Shown here one piece after another: positions 1 through 6,039 of a stretch of DNA of 6,039 nt. The stretch lies in the NCBI GenBank assembly GCA_041628815.1, contig JBFKOL010000272.1, forward strand, positions 1 to 6,039, read 5' to 3'. The stretch comes from JBFKOL01 sp041628815 (GTDB lineage: Bacteria > Bacteroidota > Bacteroidia > Chitinophagales > Saprospiraceae). A program made the translations under genes and the position numbers. Positions within the stretch are counted from its first letter, which is position 1; every line of letters starts with the position of its first letter. The notes under the pieces are model-generated. The model ran no database searches. It was not told the origin of the DNA and saw only the letters and a program-made list of their open reading frames with translations.

Positions 1-1
1 A

Positions 2-664
2 CTGGTGGTTATAGGGATATTGATTGCTTTGCAGATCAACAATTGGAATGAGAGGAGAAAGGATAGAATAAGGGAAACAAAATATTTGCATGAAATTATT
101 GAAACATTAGAGTTAAATGTCCAAATTTTTAGCAACTACATAGATGGTATTCAAGCAAATAACCGCTCAAAGGAGATTATCCTGAACGGTATCGAAAATA
201 ATATAGCGTACTCAGATACACTTGATAGACACTTTTTAGAGGCTTTTGTACAATGGTCAGAAGGATTTGTGTCTTATTCAGGTTTTGATGCATTAAAGAA
301 TAATGGAATTGATCTCATTCTTTCAGACACATTGCGAAAAGAAATTGTAGCGCTATTTGAGAATTCATATGCTGTAACAAGAGAAGATATTGAGAATTGG
401 ACCTTTGATCAATTCATTTTTAAATACATGGACGAAAACTTTATCTGGTATGAAGCCCTGAAAGCGAGTCCAAAAGATTTCGAATGTGTAATGGGTGATC
501 CTTATTTCTTATCCATAATTCACAGGCTGATCAGACAAAATAACCATATTAAGGGTATCTTATCAGGCAGCCTCGAAGAAACTCAAAGAGTCCTTCAACT
601 CATCAAGGATGAATTGCATGGTGCCGACTCCCGACGAAATGTCGGAACGTCAGCAAGGGAATAG
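2..664 (+). CDS. DUF6090 family membrane-anchored protein, 5' end outside window
   Basis: The reading frame is already open at the left edge and begins with LVVIGILIALQINNWNE. In the two complete neighbours this string is the second half of the membrane anchor, so about 30 N-terminal residues are missing. The GTG at 5-7 is an internal Val codon, not the start. After the anchor comes a charged helical stretch and then a soluble domain. Numbering from that Val, FDALKNNGIDLILSDTLR (94-111) matches a block in the third paralog (AYENIKEHGLDFIENDTTR), and DPYFLS (165-170) matches a late helix seen in all copies. Family similarity appears to end near LIKDELHG. The last 13 residues (207-219) come from a palindromic repeat and have no counterpart in the paralogs. 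The biochemical role of DUF6090 is unknown. Family assignment is by recognition of the anchor; inner-membrane location is inferred. Confidence 0.88.
   Translation: MVVIGILIALQINNWNERRKDRIRETKYLHEIIETLELNVQIFSNYIDGIQANNRSKEIILNGIENNIAYSDTLDRHFLEAFVQWSEGFVSYSGFDALKNNGIDLILSDTLRKEIVALFENSYAVTREDIENWTFDQFIFKYMDENFIWYEALKASPKDFECVMGDPYFLSIIHRLIRQNNHIKGILSGSLEETQRVLQLIKDELHGADSRRNVGTSARE
626..651. repeat. Short palindromic repeat at the 3' end of the first DUF6090 gene
   Basis: The core is CCGAC GAAAT GTCGG (631-645), a 5-bp stem with a 5-base loop. GAC at 626-628 can pair with GTC at 649-651 as an outer stem, leaving small internal bulges. It lies wholly inside the open reading frame and encodes part of the unusual C-terminal tail. 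It resembles the short Bacteroidota repeats of the form CCCGAC...GTCGGG, and shares the CCCGA edge with the palindrome at 2720-2737. It could also act as an RNA hairpin near the transcript end, but no T-run follows directly, so a simple intrinsic terminator is not supported. Confidence 0.6.
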
Positions 665-783
665 GAATCTTTTATTTCCAGACAATTCACGCATGAAAAA
701 ATCATTGTAAATCCCTCATAAAAGTCCGGCAGGCTCTTTCGGGGAATGCATCAATTCTATCCATTTTTAGGAATCCGTAAGGC

Positions 784-797
784 TTGGATGTATCCAA
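784..797. promoter_or_regulatory. 14-bp inverted repeat upstream of the second DUF6090 gene
   Basis: TTGGAT GT ATCCAA is a perfect 6-bp inverted repeat with a 2-base centre, ending 35 bases before the ATG at 833. It could be an operator for a dimeric regulator. It occupies the region where the third and fourth copies carry a C-tract, which this gene lacks. No clear Bacteroidota promoter boxes were found in the 168-base gap (665-832), and an inverted repeat this short can arise by chance. Confidence 0.2.
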
Positions 798-832
798 ATC
801 GATACTGGCGCAATTCTTGACATAGCTATGGT

Positions 833-1639
833 ATGCTCACTTTCCTAAGGAAAATACGGAAGTCTTTGATTGAGTCAGGATCGGCTCAGAAGTACGCACT
901 CTATGCTATAGGTGAGATAGCCCTGGTGGTAATTGGGATTTTGATTGCCTTGCAGATCAACAATTGGAATGAGGATAAAAAGAAAGTTAAGACTATTAAG
1001 GTATACCTAGAGAATTTAGTGGATGACATAAGGACAGATATGGCAAAATTTTCTAAAAGTGAAAAGCAAAGTATGTTCCGCTATTATTCTGGACAATATC
1101 TATTACAATTAGCCAATGAATTACCATACGATCCAATTCCTGATGGACATATAGTTGAAGAATGGACTCATAACTCTATTTGGCAAGATAACATCCCTGT
1201 AGATTACAACAGAGAATTTGTTGCAAAAGCATTTTTATGGACCCATCGAACAGTCGGTCAGGATGATAAAGTCTCATCTTTGGCAATTGTAGAATTAAAA
1301 AATACTCCTGAATATTCGTTTCTCGATAACAACAAACTAAAAGATGCCATTTCTGATTACTATGCAGACTGGAATTTTCGATTTGGGCCCTATGCACAAA
1401 CTTACATTAATGAACTTGTTTCTGACTGGCAAAATGCGCTGAGGGAAGAAGGCATTATTAATTCAAATCCATTCACAAATGCGAATCCAATTAGATTACT
1501 CCAGGCAAATCCATACTTAGTAGGAACACTTCGAGGTTTAACCGCAGAAGCTAGTTGGCAAGCTATGAGTTGTAAAATTATCATAGATAAAGGAAGTCAG
1601 TTATCAGACCTAATAGAAAGTGAAATAAATAAGATGTAG
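833..1639 (+). CDS. DUF6090 family membrane-anchored protein
   Basis: This is a complete 268-residue protein. The ATG is chosen because MLTFLRKIRKSLI aligns with the start of the next paralog (MLPFFRKIRKSLI). The first 50 residues match that paralog at 41 positions. The N-terminus is basic and amphipathic (RKIRKS), followed by a membrane helix around residues 23-42 (LYAIGEIALVVIGILIAL) and the family signature QINNWNED (41-48). The rest is mostly helical and has diverged from its neighbours. VELKNTPEYSFLDNNKLKDAI (153-173) corresponds to the 'LK..G...I..D.LR' block of the others, and ANPYLVGTLRGL (225-236) to their late helix. The positively charged N-terminus suggests it stays in the cytoplasm, leaving the C-terminal domain probably periplasmic; this is inference. 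It is 168 bases downstream of the previous copy, so it may have its own promoter. Function is unknown. Confidence 0.92.
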   Translation: MLTFLRKIRKSLIESGSAQKYALYAIGEIALVVIGILIALQINNWNEDKKKVKTIKVYLENLVDDIRTDMAKFSKSEKQSMFRYYSGQYLLQLANELPYDPIPDGHIVEEWTHNSIWQDNIPVDYNREFVAKAFLWTHRTVGQDDKVSSLAIVELKNTPEYSFLDNNKLKDAISDYYADWNFRFGPYAQTYINELVSDWQNALREEGIINSNPFTNANPIRLLQANPYLVGTLRGLTAEASWQAMSCKIIIDKGSQLSDLIESEINKM

Positions 1640-1715
1640 CCCCCCAAGAGGCATAGATTGAAGAATATAACACAATTATTGTATTTAAAGTCCCCCCAAA
1701 ACCTCAGTTCTATCT

Positions 1716-1752
1716 ACCCCCGTATGTTTTATTTTCACCTACATTAACTTTA
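1716..1752 (+). promoter_or_regulatory. Putative control region of the third DUF6090 gene (C-tract plus -7-like box)
   Basis: ACCCCC at 1716-1721 starts exactly 50 bases before the ATG at 1766, followed by a T-rich stretch. TAACTTTA at 1745-1752 differs at one position from the Bacteroidota -7 consensus TAnnTTTG and lies 13 bases before the ATG. A -33 TTTG box is not obvious; only T-rich sequence is present near 1727-1735. The same ACCCCC spacing occurs ahead of the broken fourth copy. The leader would be very short, so the -7 call is weak. The matched spacing is the stronger observation. Confidence 0.3.
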
Positions 1753-1765
1753 CATTGAAAAGATT

Positions 1766-2503
1766 ATGCTCCCCTTCTTCCGCAAGATCAGAAAGTCACT
1801 AATTGATAATTCCTTAGCAAGGAAATACCTGCTTTATGCCATAGGAGAGATTGCCCTGGTGGTCATCGGGATTTTGATTGCTTTACAGATCAATAATTGG
1901 AATGAAGATCGTAAGGACAAAAAGGTACAATTTCGGTTATTGAAGGAGCTACATGTGACAGCAGGAGAAGACTTTTTAAGAAACCATAATCATCTTAGGC
2001 GGAACAATGAAAGTCTTGCATCGCTCGAAATTGTGATCAATCATCTCGAAAGGAAACTTCCCTTCCACGATTCCTTGCCGCATCATTTTGCCAGGGCACA
2101 CAGCAGATGGATCAGTCAGGTAAAAGACAATGCCTACGAAAATATCAAAGAACATGGTTTGGACTTCATTGAAAATGATACCACCAGGAATCACTTGACG
2201 CATATCTATGAAAATCGCATTGAACTCTTCCATGTACTCGATACGCGATTCGATCAGTTTTTCTATCAAATTGCCGTTCCGGAACTGATCAATTCTTTCA
2301 ACGACCTATTTCCTCAGGGAGGTCCCAGGGGGGAAATGGTTCCGTTGGACTATGACTCGTTGTCAAACGATACGAAGTATTTGAATATCTTAAACGCGAC
2401 CCGTTCTCATTTGCGGCAATACATCAATTGGCAAGAACTAGTAATTCTTAATGATATGAGTGATTTGCAACATCGGCTGGAAGCAGAAATGATGAGGTAC
2501 TAA
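1766..2503 (+). CDS. DUF6090 family membrane-anchored protein
   Basis: This is a complete 245-residue protein, a common length for the family as I know it. It starts MLPFFRKIRKSLI, continues with a membrane helix around residues 23-42 and the signature QINNWNEDRK (41-50). Helical, charged sequence follows, then AYENIKEHGLDFIENDTTR (123-141), the best conserved block of the soluble domain and shared with the first gene. A late helix with DTKYLNIL (202-209) and a C-terminal helix ending in LQHRLEAEMMRY complete it. It ends without any repeat-derived tail, which helps define where the first gene should have stopped. The A-rich sequence just before the ATG (GAAAAGATT) fits Bacteroidota start sites. 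It is 126 bases from the previous copy. Its molecular role is unknown; anchoring in the inner membrane is inferred from the sequence. Confidence 0.93.
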   Translation: MLPFFRKIRKSLIDNSLARKYLLYAIGEIALVVIGILIALQINNWNEDRKDKKVQFRLLKELHVTAGEDFLRNHNHLRRNNESLASLEIVINHLERKLPFHDSLPHHFARAHSRWISQVKDNAYENIKEHGLDFIENDTTRNHLTHIYENRIELFHVLDTRFDQFFYQIAVPELINSFNDLFPQGGPRGEMVPLDYDSLSNDTKYLNILNATRSHLRQYINWQELVILNDMSDLQHRLEAEMMRY

Positions 2504-2565
2504 AACTCTGCTTATTTGAATTTCAACCTTATCTAATAATAGGTCCATAGGAACAATTCATGTAG

Positions 2566-2571
2566 ACCCCC
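2566..2571 (+). promoter_or_regulatory. ACCCCC tract 50 bases upstream of the broken fourth DUF6090 copy
   Basis: ACCCCC begins exactly 50 bases before the ATG at 2616, as it does before the third copy, and is followed by a T-rich run (2578-2596). A TATATTTA resembling a -7 box ends only 4 bases before the ATG, too close to be convincing. The conserved spacing suggests a duplicated upstream control element, or simply a shared ancestral upstream sequence. Confidence 0.3.
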
Positions 2572-2719
2572 ACCGCCTTTTTCAAATTTTTTTTCTTGTT
2601 CTATATATTTATCTCATGCTGACGTACTTCAGACGAATTAGAAAGAGACTTCTTGGTGAGGAAGCCGCTTCTAAGTTTTTGTTTTATGCAATTGGCGAAA
2701 TTGCCCTCGTGGTGATTGG

Positions 2720-2737
2720 TCCCGATAGCTATCGGGA
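2720..2737. repeat. Perfect 18-bp palindrome inside the broken DUF6090 copy
   Basis: TCCCGATAGCTATCGGGA is its own reverse complement. It sits between the codons for VVIG and the remainder of the anchor (native order VVIGILIALQ). Its right half, GGGATT with the next base, overlaps sequence the native gene would have there, so the exact insertion boundaries are ambiguous and no target duplication can be assigned. The element looks like a short dispersed palindrome of the kind seen in Bacteroidota genomes; copy number here cannot be judged from one window. Confidence 0.8.
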
Positions 2738-2755
2738 TTGATTGTCTTACACCCA

Positions 2756-2771
2756 CCTGCTGGCCGGCAGG
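2756..2771. repeat. Second palindrome inside the broken DUF6090 copy
   Basis: CCTGCTGGCCGGCAGG pairs along its whole length with itself except for one T-G wobble pair. It interrupts the family sequence between the Leu-Gln codons and the following Ile codon (native ALQINNWNE). It is G+C-rich, unlike the surrounding AT-rich gene, and differs in sequence from the palindrome 18 bases to its left, so two different elements appear to have arrived separately. Confidence 0.65.
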
Positions 2772-2828
2772 GATTTACTATTGAAATGAGTGGCGAAAAG
2801 ACTGGATAAGGGAGCACACATTACCCTC

Positions 2829-4769
2829 CTAATTGCCACAATCTGCATGCCTTATCGTAAAAATCATACCGTCCGTAATATGCGTGCCGGGTTCAAAGTG
2901 AAAACCTGATTCGAACTGCATATCCACCGTTTGTGCATCTCCCATATAGAGCGGTACCAAACCGCTGAAGTAATAATCTTTCGCCTTGTAGTCTGGATCT
3001 ATATTCGGTGCACCAAACACATCATCCCTCAAAAATTTGATATCCGCATTGCATTCGTTCGTGTAACGACCAACCTGTTTGATCATGTACAACTTCGCAC
3101 CTGAAGGATTGGCGGTTCCGTGATTGACGATCACATCATTGACTAAATAGGTATAGCTCGATTCTGATTCCAGGTAGTCCGGGAATGTGATGTCCACCAG
3201 TTTGTCATCATCCACATTCCACATATAGAGCAATGCCGGATCCTCTCCGGATACACTTTCCTGGCTAACCTCCATCAGGCACATATCTCCCTGTTCCATG
3301 AGAAAGCGTTGGTTAAACGTGTCCCTCACCGAAAAAGGCAAAGAGGCCGTACTGTCCAGATTGTACACATAAAAGCTTCGGATGCTTTGACTGTCAATTT
3401 CTTCGAATACTGCCGCCTCACCGGTAGAACAAACAAAAAAGCTCTCCGTAGTCGACTTTACCGAAACCGGGTTCAGCACATTGCCGGGAGCGATGCGATG
3501 GTACAAGTGAGCCTGATCGTTGCCCTGTGCATCCTGGTAGGTGAATGAGTAAAACCCGTTTCTTTCGTTTTGTACATGATGAGCAACGCTGTCACCGGGA
3601 TTCAGCAAGACCATTGGTGGAGCCAGTAGGGCGGCTTGCCCGTAGAAAACATCATACAGGTATTCATGACCTGTACGGCTCAGTACCAGGGTCAACGGAT
3701 AATTGATGTCCTCGGATTGTTGAGCGATATTGGTGAAGGTATCAATCCCTGGAGTAATGTTAAAAAACGTGTCTCCTGCCGGGTAGCTTTGAAAGTTGAT
3801 CAGTTCCGTTCTCCCTGAGGTTGTATTGATCGATAAAAAACAGTCCTGCTCAAAAGCCGCAATATTACTAGTACTAATGCTTAGAATATCCGGAAACCTG
3901 AACGTCTCGTCACTCCACACGCCGAATTTACGCTTAACCAGCCGGTACACCCCACTGGTATCTATCATTCGGAATAAGGTCGTATTGGTAGTCTCATTGC
4001 GATACAACACGTGCATGTCGTCATAAGGACCGCCGGGGACAAAGACTTCGTTGAATCCAGTGCCATCGTAGCGGTAAATTTGACTGTACAGGGTATCGTC
4101 ATTGGAGTTGACCAGGAAACTGTGGTTACTCCCCCCGGGATCACCACTCACCAGTTGCACCGTAGCGGCGGGTATATTGGTCCTGACATATCCCAGGTCG
4201 AGGTCGTAGTAGGCCAGCCACCGGTTTCCCAGGGTATCCCATGTAGAATGGTAATGCCGGCTGACCGGATCCCCTGGGTTGGCCGCAATGATACCGTACG
4301 GCGTGTCATCCAGGACCTGCAAGCCTGTACTGTCGAGCCGGCAGGCCTTCATCCTTGCCGTACCCGGTATGTTCAATCCGGTAAAGAGCGAACTGTCGCT
4401 CATCAACACGACAGGAAACTGAGCCCTCCAGTTGCCACTGCTCGGCAGAGCGTCAACCTGCCCGTCCCTGAACCGGAAAAAATGACTTTGATCGGTATCA
4501 TCGACGGATATAAAATAACTCCAGCCGTCGATTTTCTTTAAAAACCGGATGGATTGGTAGTTTGAATCCGGTTCTATGTTCCAAATGCCCTTCTCATCCA
4601 GCCAGTGGTACAGTCGATTGCCGGCGGTATCCACCGCATCTATGACAATCCCTTCCTGATCGCGACTGAATTCGAAATCGCTCCATACTCCGGGTGGTGT
4701 AAGATCGTCTACCTGTGCGCCAAGCGCAGTGGTAAACAAAACGACGAATGCAAAGAGACAATATTTCAT
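2829..4769 (-). CDS. Secreted protein of unknown function, possible beta-propeller
   Basis: This 646-residue protein starts at ATG 4767-4769. MKYCLFAFVVLFTTALGAQ is a good signal peptide with likely cleavage after ALGA (residue 18), which supports this start. I do not recognise the family. The mature part is rich in aromatic residues, Asp, Ser and Thr, and low in Lys. Similar strand pairs of the type aromatic-x-aromatic, polar turn, strand recur: LYHWLDEKGIWNIEP (53-67), FFRFRDGQVDALP (97-109), IYRYDGTGFNEVFVP (231-245), VYRLVKRKFGVWSDE (274-288), LYHRIAPGNVLNPV (422-435), FYVYNLDSTASLPF (466-479) and LYMWNVDDDKLVDITFP (514-530). This suggests a beta-propeller, which is inference. The end, ESGFHFEPGTHITDG...C.N (620-646), resembles the 'l.pGF....G..f.a.i..C' terminal motif of many secreted Bacteroidota proteins. 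No typical type IX sorting domain is visible. The adjacent GH78 gene may or may not be functionally linked. Confidence 0.9.
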   Translation of the reverse strand: MKYCLFAFVVLFTTALGAQVDDLTPPGVWSDFEFSRDQEGIVIDAVDTAGNRLYHWLDEKGIWNIEPDSNYQSIRFLKKIDGWSYFISVDDTDQSHFFRFRDGQVDALPSSGNWRAQFPVVLMSDSSLFTGLNIPGTARMKACRLDSTGLQVLDDTPYGIIAANPGDPVSRHYHSTWDTLGNRWLAYYDLDLGYVRTNIPAATVQLVSGDPGGSNHSFLVNSNDDTLYSQIYRYDGTGFNEVFVPGGPYDDMHVLYRNETTNTTLFRMIDTSGVYRLVKRKFGVWSDETFRFPDILSISTSNIAAFEQDCFLSINTTSGRTELINFQSYPAGDTFFNITPGIDTFTNIAQQSEDINYPLTLVLSRTGHEYLYDVFYGQAALLAPPMVLLNPGDSVAHHVQNERNGFYSFTYQDAQGNDQAHLYHRIAPGNVLNPVSVKSTTESFFVCSTGEAAVFEEIDSQSIRSFYVYNLDSTASLPFSVRDTFNQRFLMEQGDMCLMEVSQESVSGEDPALLYMWNVDDDKLVDITFPDYLESESSYTYLVNDVIVNHGTANPSGAKLYMIKQVGRYTNECNADIKFLRDDVFGAPNIDPDYKAKDYYFSGLVPLYMGDAQTVDMQFESGFHFEPGTHITDGMIFTIRHADCGN

Positions 4770-5060
4770 GATAGTAGGATCTCATCAAACTTACATTCCC
4801 AGTGAGACCATTTTTGTCACCCGGGTGGGTGATTTATTAGTAGATGAAAGGCGTTCGTCTGAAATTCGAAAGTATCGCTCCAGTCAAAGGCGTCCGCTCC
4901 TCCTGTCGTTACGGAGAACAAATGAAAGGCTCAACTTGGCAACGTATTCTCAATAGGCTTCTGCGGGCTAAGCATGCCTTGTAATTGATACGGTAGGCAT
5001 TCATCTGAAAGTGAATCCCGAGATTAACTTAAGCAAAAGACTTCCCCGCCTCTTTGCCTT
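4770..5060. other. Non-coding gap with short related repeats and a small palindrome
   Basis: I found no convincing gene in these 291 bases. Besides the candidate promoter box, the gap holds a 10-bp perfect palindrome, CACCCGGGTG (4818-4827), which sits within a TCACCC/GGGTGA inverted repeat (4817-4832). It also holds three related 14-mers on the + strand: AAAGGCGTTCGTCT (4847-4860), AAAGGCGTCCGCTC (4886-4899) and GTAGGCATTCATCT (4993-5006). The first and third extend to 14 of 16 matches (4849-4864 and 4995-5010). These could be operator-like sites or worn intergenic repeats. No clear hairpin plus T-run terminates the upstream rhamnosidase gene. Confidence 0.5.
4786..4793 (-). promoter_or_regulatory. 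Candidate -7 promoter box for the secreted protein gene
   Basis: Read on the minus strand, TAAGTTTG matches the Bacteroidota -7 consensus TAnnTTTG exactly and ends 16 bases upstream of the ATG at 4769. No TTTG -33 box is evident at the usual distance; that region carries GACAAAAATGG instead. If used, it would start transcription very close to the gene, independently of the upstream rhamnosidase. An 8-base match alone is modest evidence. Confidence 0.35.
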
Positions 5061-6039
5061 TCAAGGATACGCCATAACCACATAATCTCCCGGAGTCAAC
5101 TCAAATTGTCCGGTCGACAACCCTTCTATCCCATCCAAAATGGACAACGAATCCTTTTCCAGGACTTCCAATTTCGCATAGGACCCGGATGGCAAAGCTA
5201 CACTCGCCACACTTCCCTCGGGGACGGACATTTGGTATCGTATAATCCCCGACGAGTCCCTGTTCCAATTTGAAACGATTTTTCCGAATGGAGAATGATA
5301 GCTGCATTGGACAAAATCAATTCCATCCGGCGTCGAAGGAGACAATATAAACCTGCTAAAGCCCGGGTTTTCCAGGTCCGGGCGTATGCCTCCCAGCCAG
5401 CGATAATACCATTCCGTCACCGTACCAAACATGGGATGATTGTTGGAATAGGTATCATCGCTTTCCTTCCAGGTCTCCCAGATTGTTGTGGCACCACGGT
5501 CGATCATATGTCCCCATCCTGGATATTCCGTACTGTTTACTACATCATACACTATTTGGGGTGAGGCATACTCCGACAAGGTTTCCATTATGTATTTAGT
5601 GCCAAAAATCCCCGTATTGAAATGACCGGAAGGACCGTTCTTCAAGGCATTCAGCAAAGAATCCGTTGCTGCTGCTACCTGTTCTTCCGGGACAATGCCG
5701 TGATAGAGTAAAGTGGAGAACAGCGTCTGCCGATTGATTTTATCCGTCACGGGTTGGTCCCAAAACTTTGATTTGATCAAATTCTTCAACCTATTCGCCA
5801 ATTTATCGTATTGCTCTTCATTTGCATCGTCACCCATGACTGAAGCGAATGTTTGCATAATCCTTGCACACTGGAGATAGTGGCAGGTGCCAGTCAGCTC
5901 TACGGGTACCGGCTCAAGAGATTCATGGTCGCTCAGACCTTCTTTGACAATTCCTTCCGGATGAATGCGAGCAGCTTTGTCCATCCATTGATTGTTCATC
6001 TCGTAAAACTCATGTACCACCGATGTATCGCCATAGTAG
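5061..6039 (-). CDS. Alpha-L-rhamnosidase, GH78 family, C-terminal part (start outside window)
   Basis: The frame is open to the right edge; translation from there reads YYGDTS before the GTG at 6018-6020, which is an internal Val codon. Numbered from that Val, residues 1 to about 215 are the later helices of the GH78 (alpha/alpha)6 barrel (Bac_rhamnosid6H type). Key signatures are GHFNTGIFGTKYI (132-144), GWGHMIDRGATTIWETW (168-184), NHPMFGTVTEWYYRWLGGIRP (194-214) and FSRFILSP (221-228). Glu182 in GATTIWE (codon 5475-5477) is the family's conserved Glu in this segment and a candidate catalytic base. The catalytic acid region lies outside the window. Residues from about 215 form the C-terminal beta domain (Bac_rhamnosid_C type), ending FELTPGDYVVMAYP. 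The enzyme would hydrolyse terminal alpha-L-rhamnose from plant or algal glycans or glycosides with inversion. It is probably exported, but its N-terminus cannot be seen. Confidence 0.93.
   Translation of the reverse strand, partial: YYGDTSVVHEFYEMNNQWMDKAARIHPEGIVKEGLSDHESLEPVPVELTGTCHYLQCARIMQTFASVMGDDANEEQYDKLANRLKNLIKSKFWDQPVTDKINRQTLFSTLLYHGIVPEEQVAAATDSLLNALKNGPSGHFNTGIFGTKYIMETLSEYASPQIVYDVVNSTEYPGWGHMIDRGATTIWETWKESDDTYSNNHPMFGTVTEWYYRWLGGIRPDLENPGFSRFILSPSTPDGIDFVQCSYHSPFGKIVSNWNRDSSGIIRYQMSVPEGSVASVALPSGSYAKLEVLEKDSLSILDGIEGLSTGQFELTPGDYVVMAYP

Larger units (their letters stand above)
2616..2816 (+). pseudogene. Broken and truncated DUF6090 copy with two internal palindromes
   Basis: ATG at 2616 opens MLTYFRRIRKRLLGEE, and the frame continues through FYAIGEIALVVIG, a clear DUF6090 anchor. 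Then a perfect 18-bp palindrome (2720-2737) breaks the gene, and the frame ends as PDSYRD with TGA at 2739-2741. Family sequence resumes as ATTGATTGTCTTACA (2737-2751), equivalent to the ILIALQ codons. It is interrupted again by the palindrome at 2756-2771 and resumes in a shifted frame at 2773. There IYY-stop-NEWRKDWIREH aligns with INNWNERRKDRIRET of the first gene, the Trp codon being TGA (2782-2784). Similarity fades near 2816, just before the stop of the convergent gene, so the roughly 200-residue soluble domain is absent. A 41-residue anchor peptide could still be made, but expression is unsupported. Confidence 0.85.

Noticed and set aside
726..733. CCGGCAGG shared with the palindrome at 2756-2771
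   Set aside because: Only 8 bases match and there is no palindrome around the first occurrence; chance is likely.
1668..1681. Weak inverted repeat ACAAT-T-ATTGT after the second gene, as a possible terminator
   Set aside because: The stem is short and AT-only with a 1-base loop and there is no following T-run; not supportable as a terminator.
1640..1697. Two CCCCCC tracts after the second DUF6090 gene (1640-1645 and 1692-1697)
   Set aside because: They resemble the ACCCCC upstream element but are not at the 50-base spacing from any start; kept out of the element call.
626..2771. CRISPR array suggested by multiple short palindromes
   Set aside because: The palindromes differ in sequence, are not regularly spaced and lie inside coding sequence; no repeat-spacer pattern or cas genes are present.
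4011..4541. 176-codon open frame on the + strand
   Set aside because: It lies entirely antisense to the secreted protein gene, which has a signal peptide and consistent protein-like composition; the + strand frame has no recognisable features and is a shadow.
5295..5564. 89-codon open frame on the + strand inside the rhamnosidase
   Set aside because: It is antisense to conserved GH78 catalytic-domain sequence, which fully explains the region.

Overview
The window most likely comes from a member of the Bacteroidota. The evidence is a tandem set of DUF6090-type membrane-anchored proteins, start codons without Shine-Dalgarno sequences, a secreted protein with a C-terminal motif typical of the phylum, and an alpha-L-rhamnosidase-type glycoside hydrolase. 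A genus cannot be named from this sequence.

Left half (1-2828, + strand): one DUF6090 gene cut by the window edge (2-664), two complete paralogs (833-1639 and 1766-2503) and a broken fourth copy (2616-2816). All share a nearly invariant N-terminal membrane anchor. The remaining roughly 200 residues differ strongly between copies. Two kinds of short palindrome have affected the array. One supplies the last 13 codons of the first gene. Two others lie inside the fourth copy, about 20 bases apart, and that copy is also truncated. The intact third copy and the broken fourth copy both carry an ACCCCC tract exactly 50 bases upstream of their ATG.

Right half (2829-6039, - strand): a 646-residue secreted protein of unknown function (2829-4769) converges on the broken copy. 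A gap of about 290 bases follows, holding a Bacteroidota-like -7 promoter box, a small palindrome and three related short repeats. Last comes the C-terminal part of a GH78 alpha-L-rhamnosidase (5061-6039), whose start lies beyond the window. This half is visibly richer in G+C than the DUF6090 array.

How the genes work together: the DUF6090 array looks like a paralog family that diversifies behind a constant anchor, but its function is unknown. The rhamnosidase would release rhamnose from plant or algal glycans or glycosides. The secreted protein lies on the same strand, but the gap and its own candidate promoter argue against a tight operon. I see no proven new system. The most unusual signal is the palindrome-riddled DUF6090 array.
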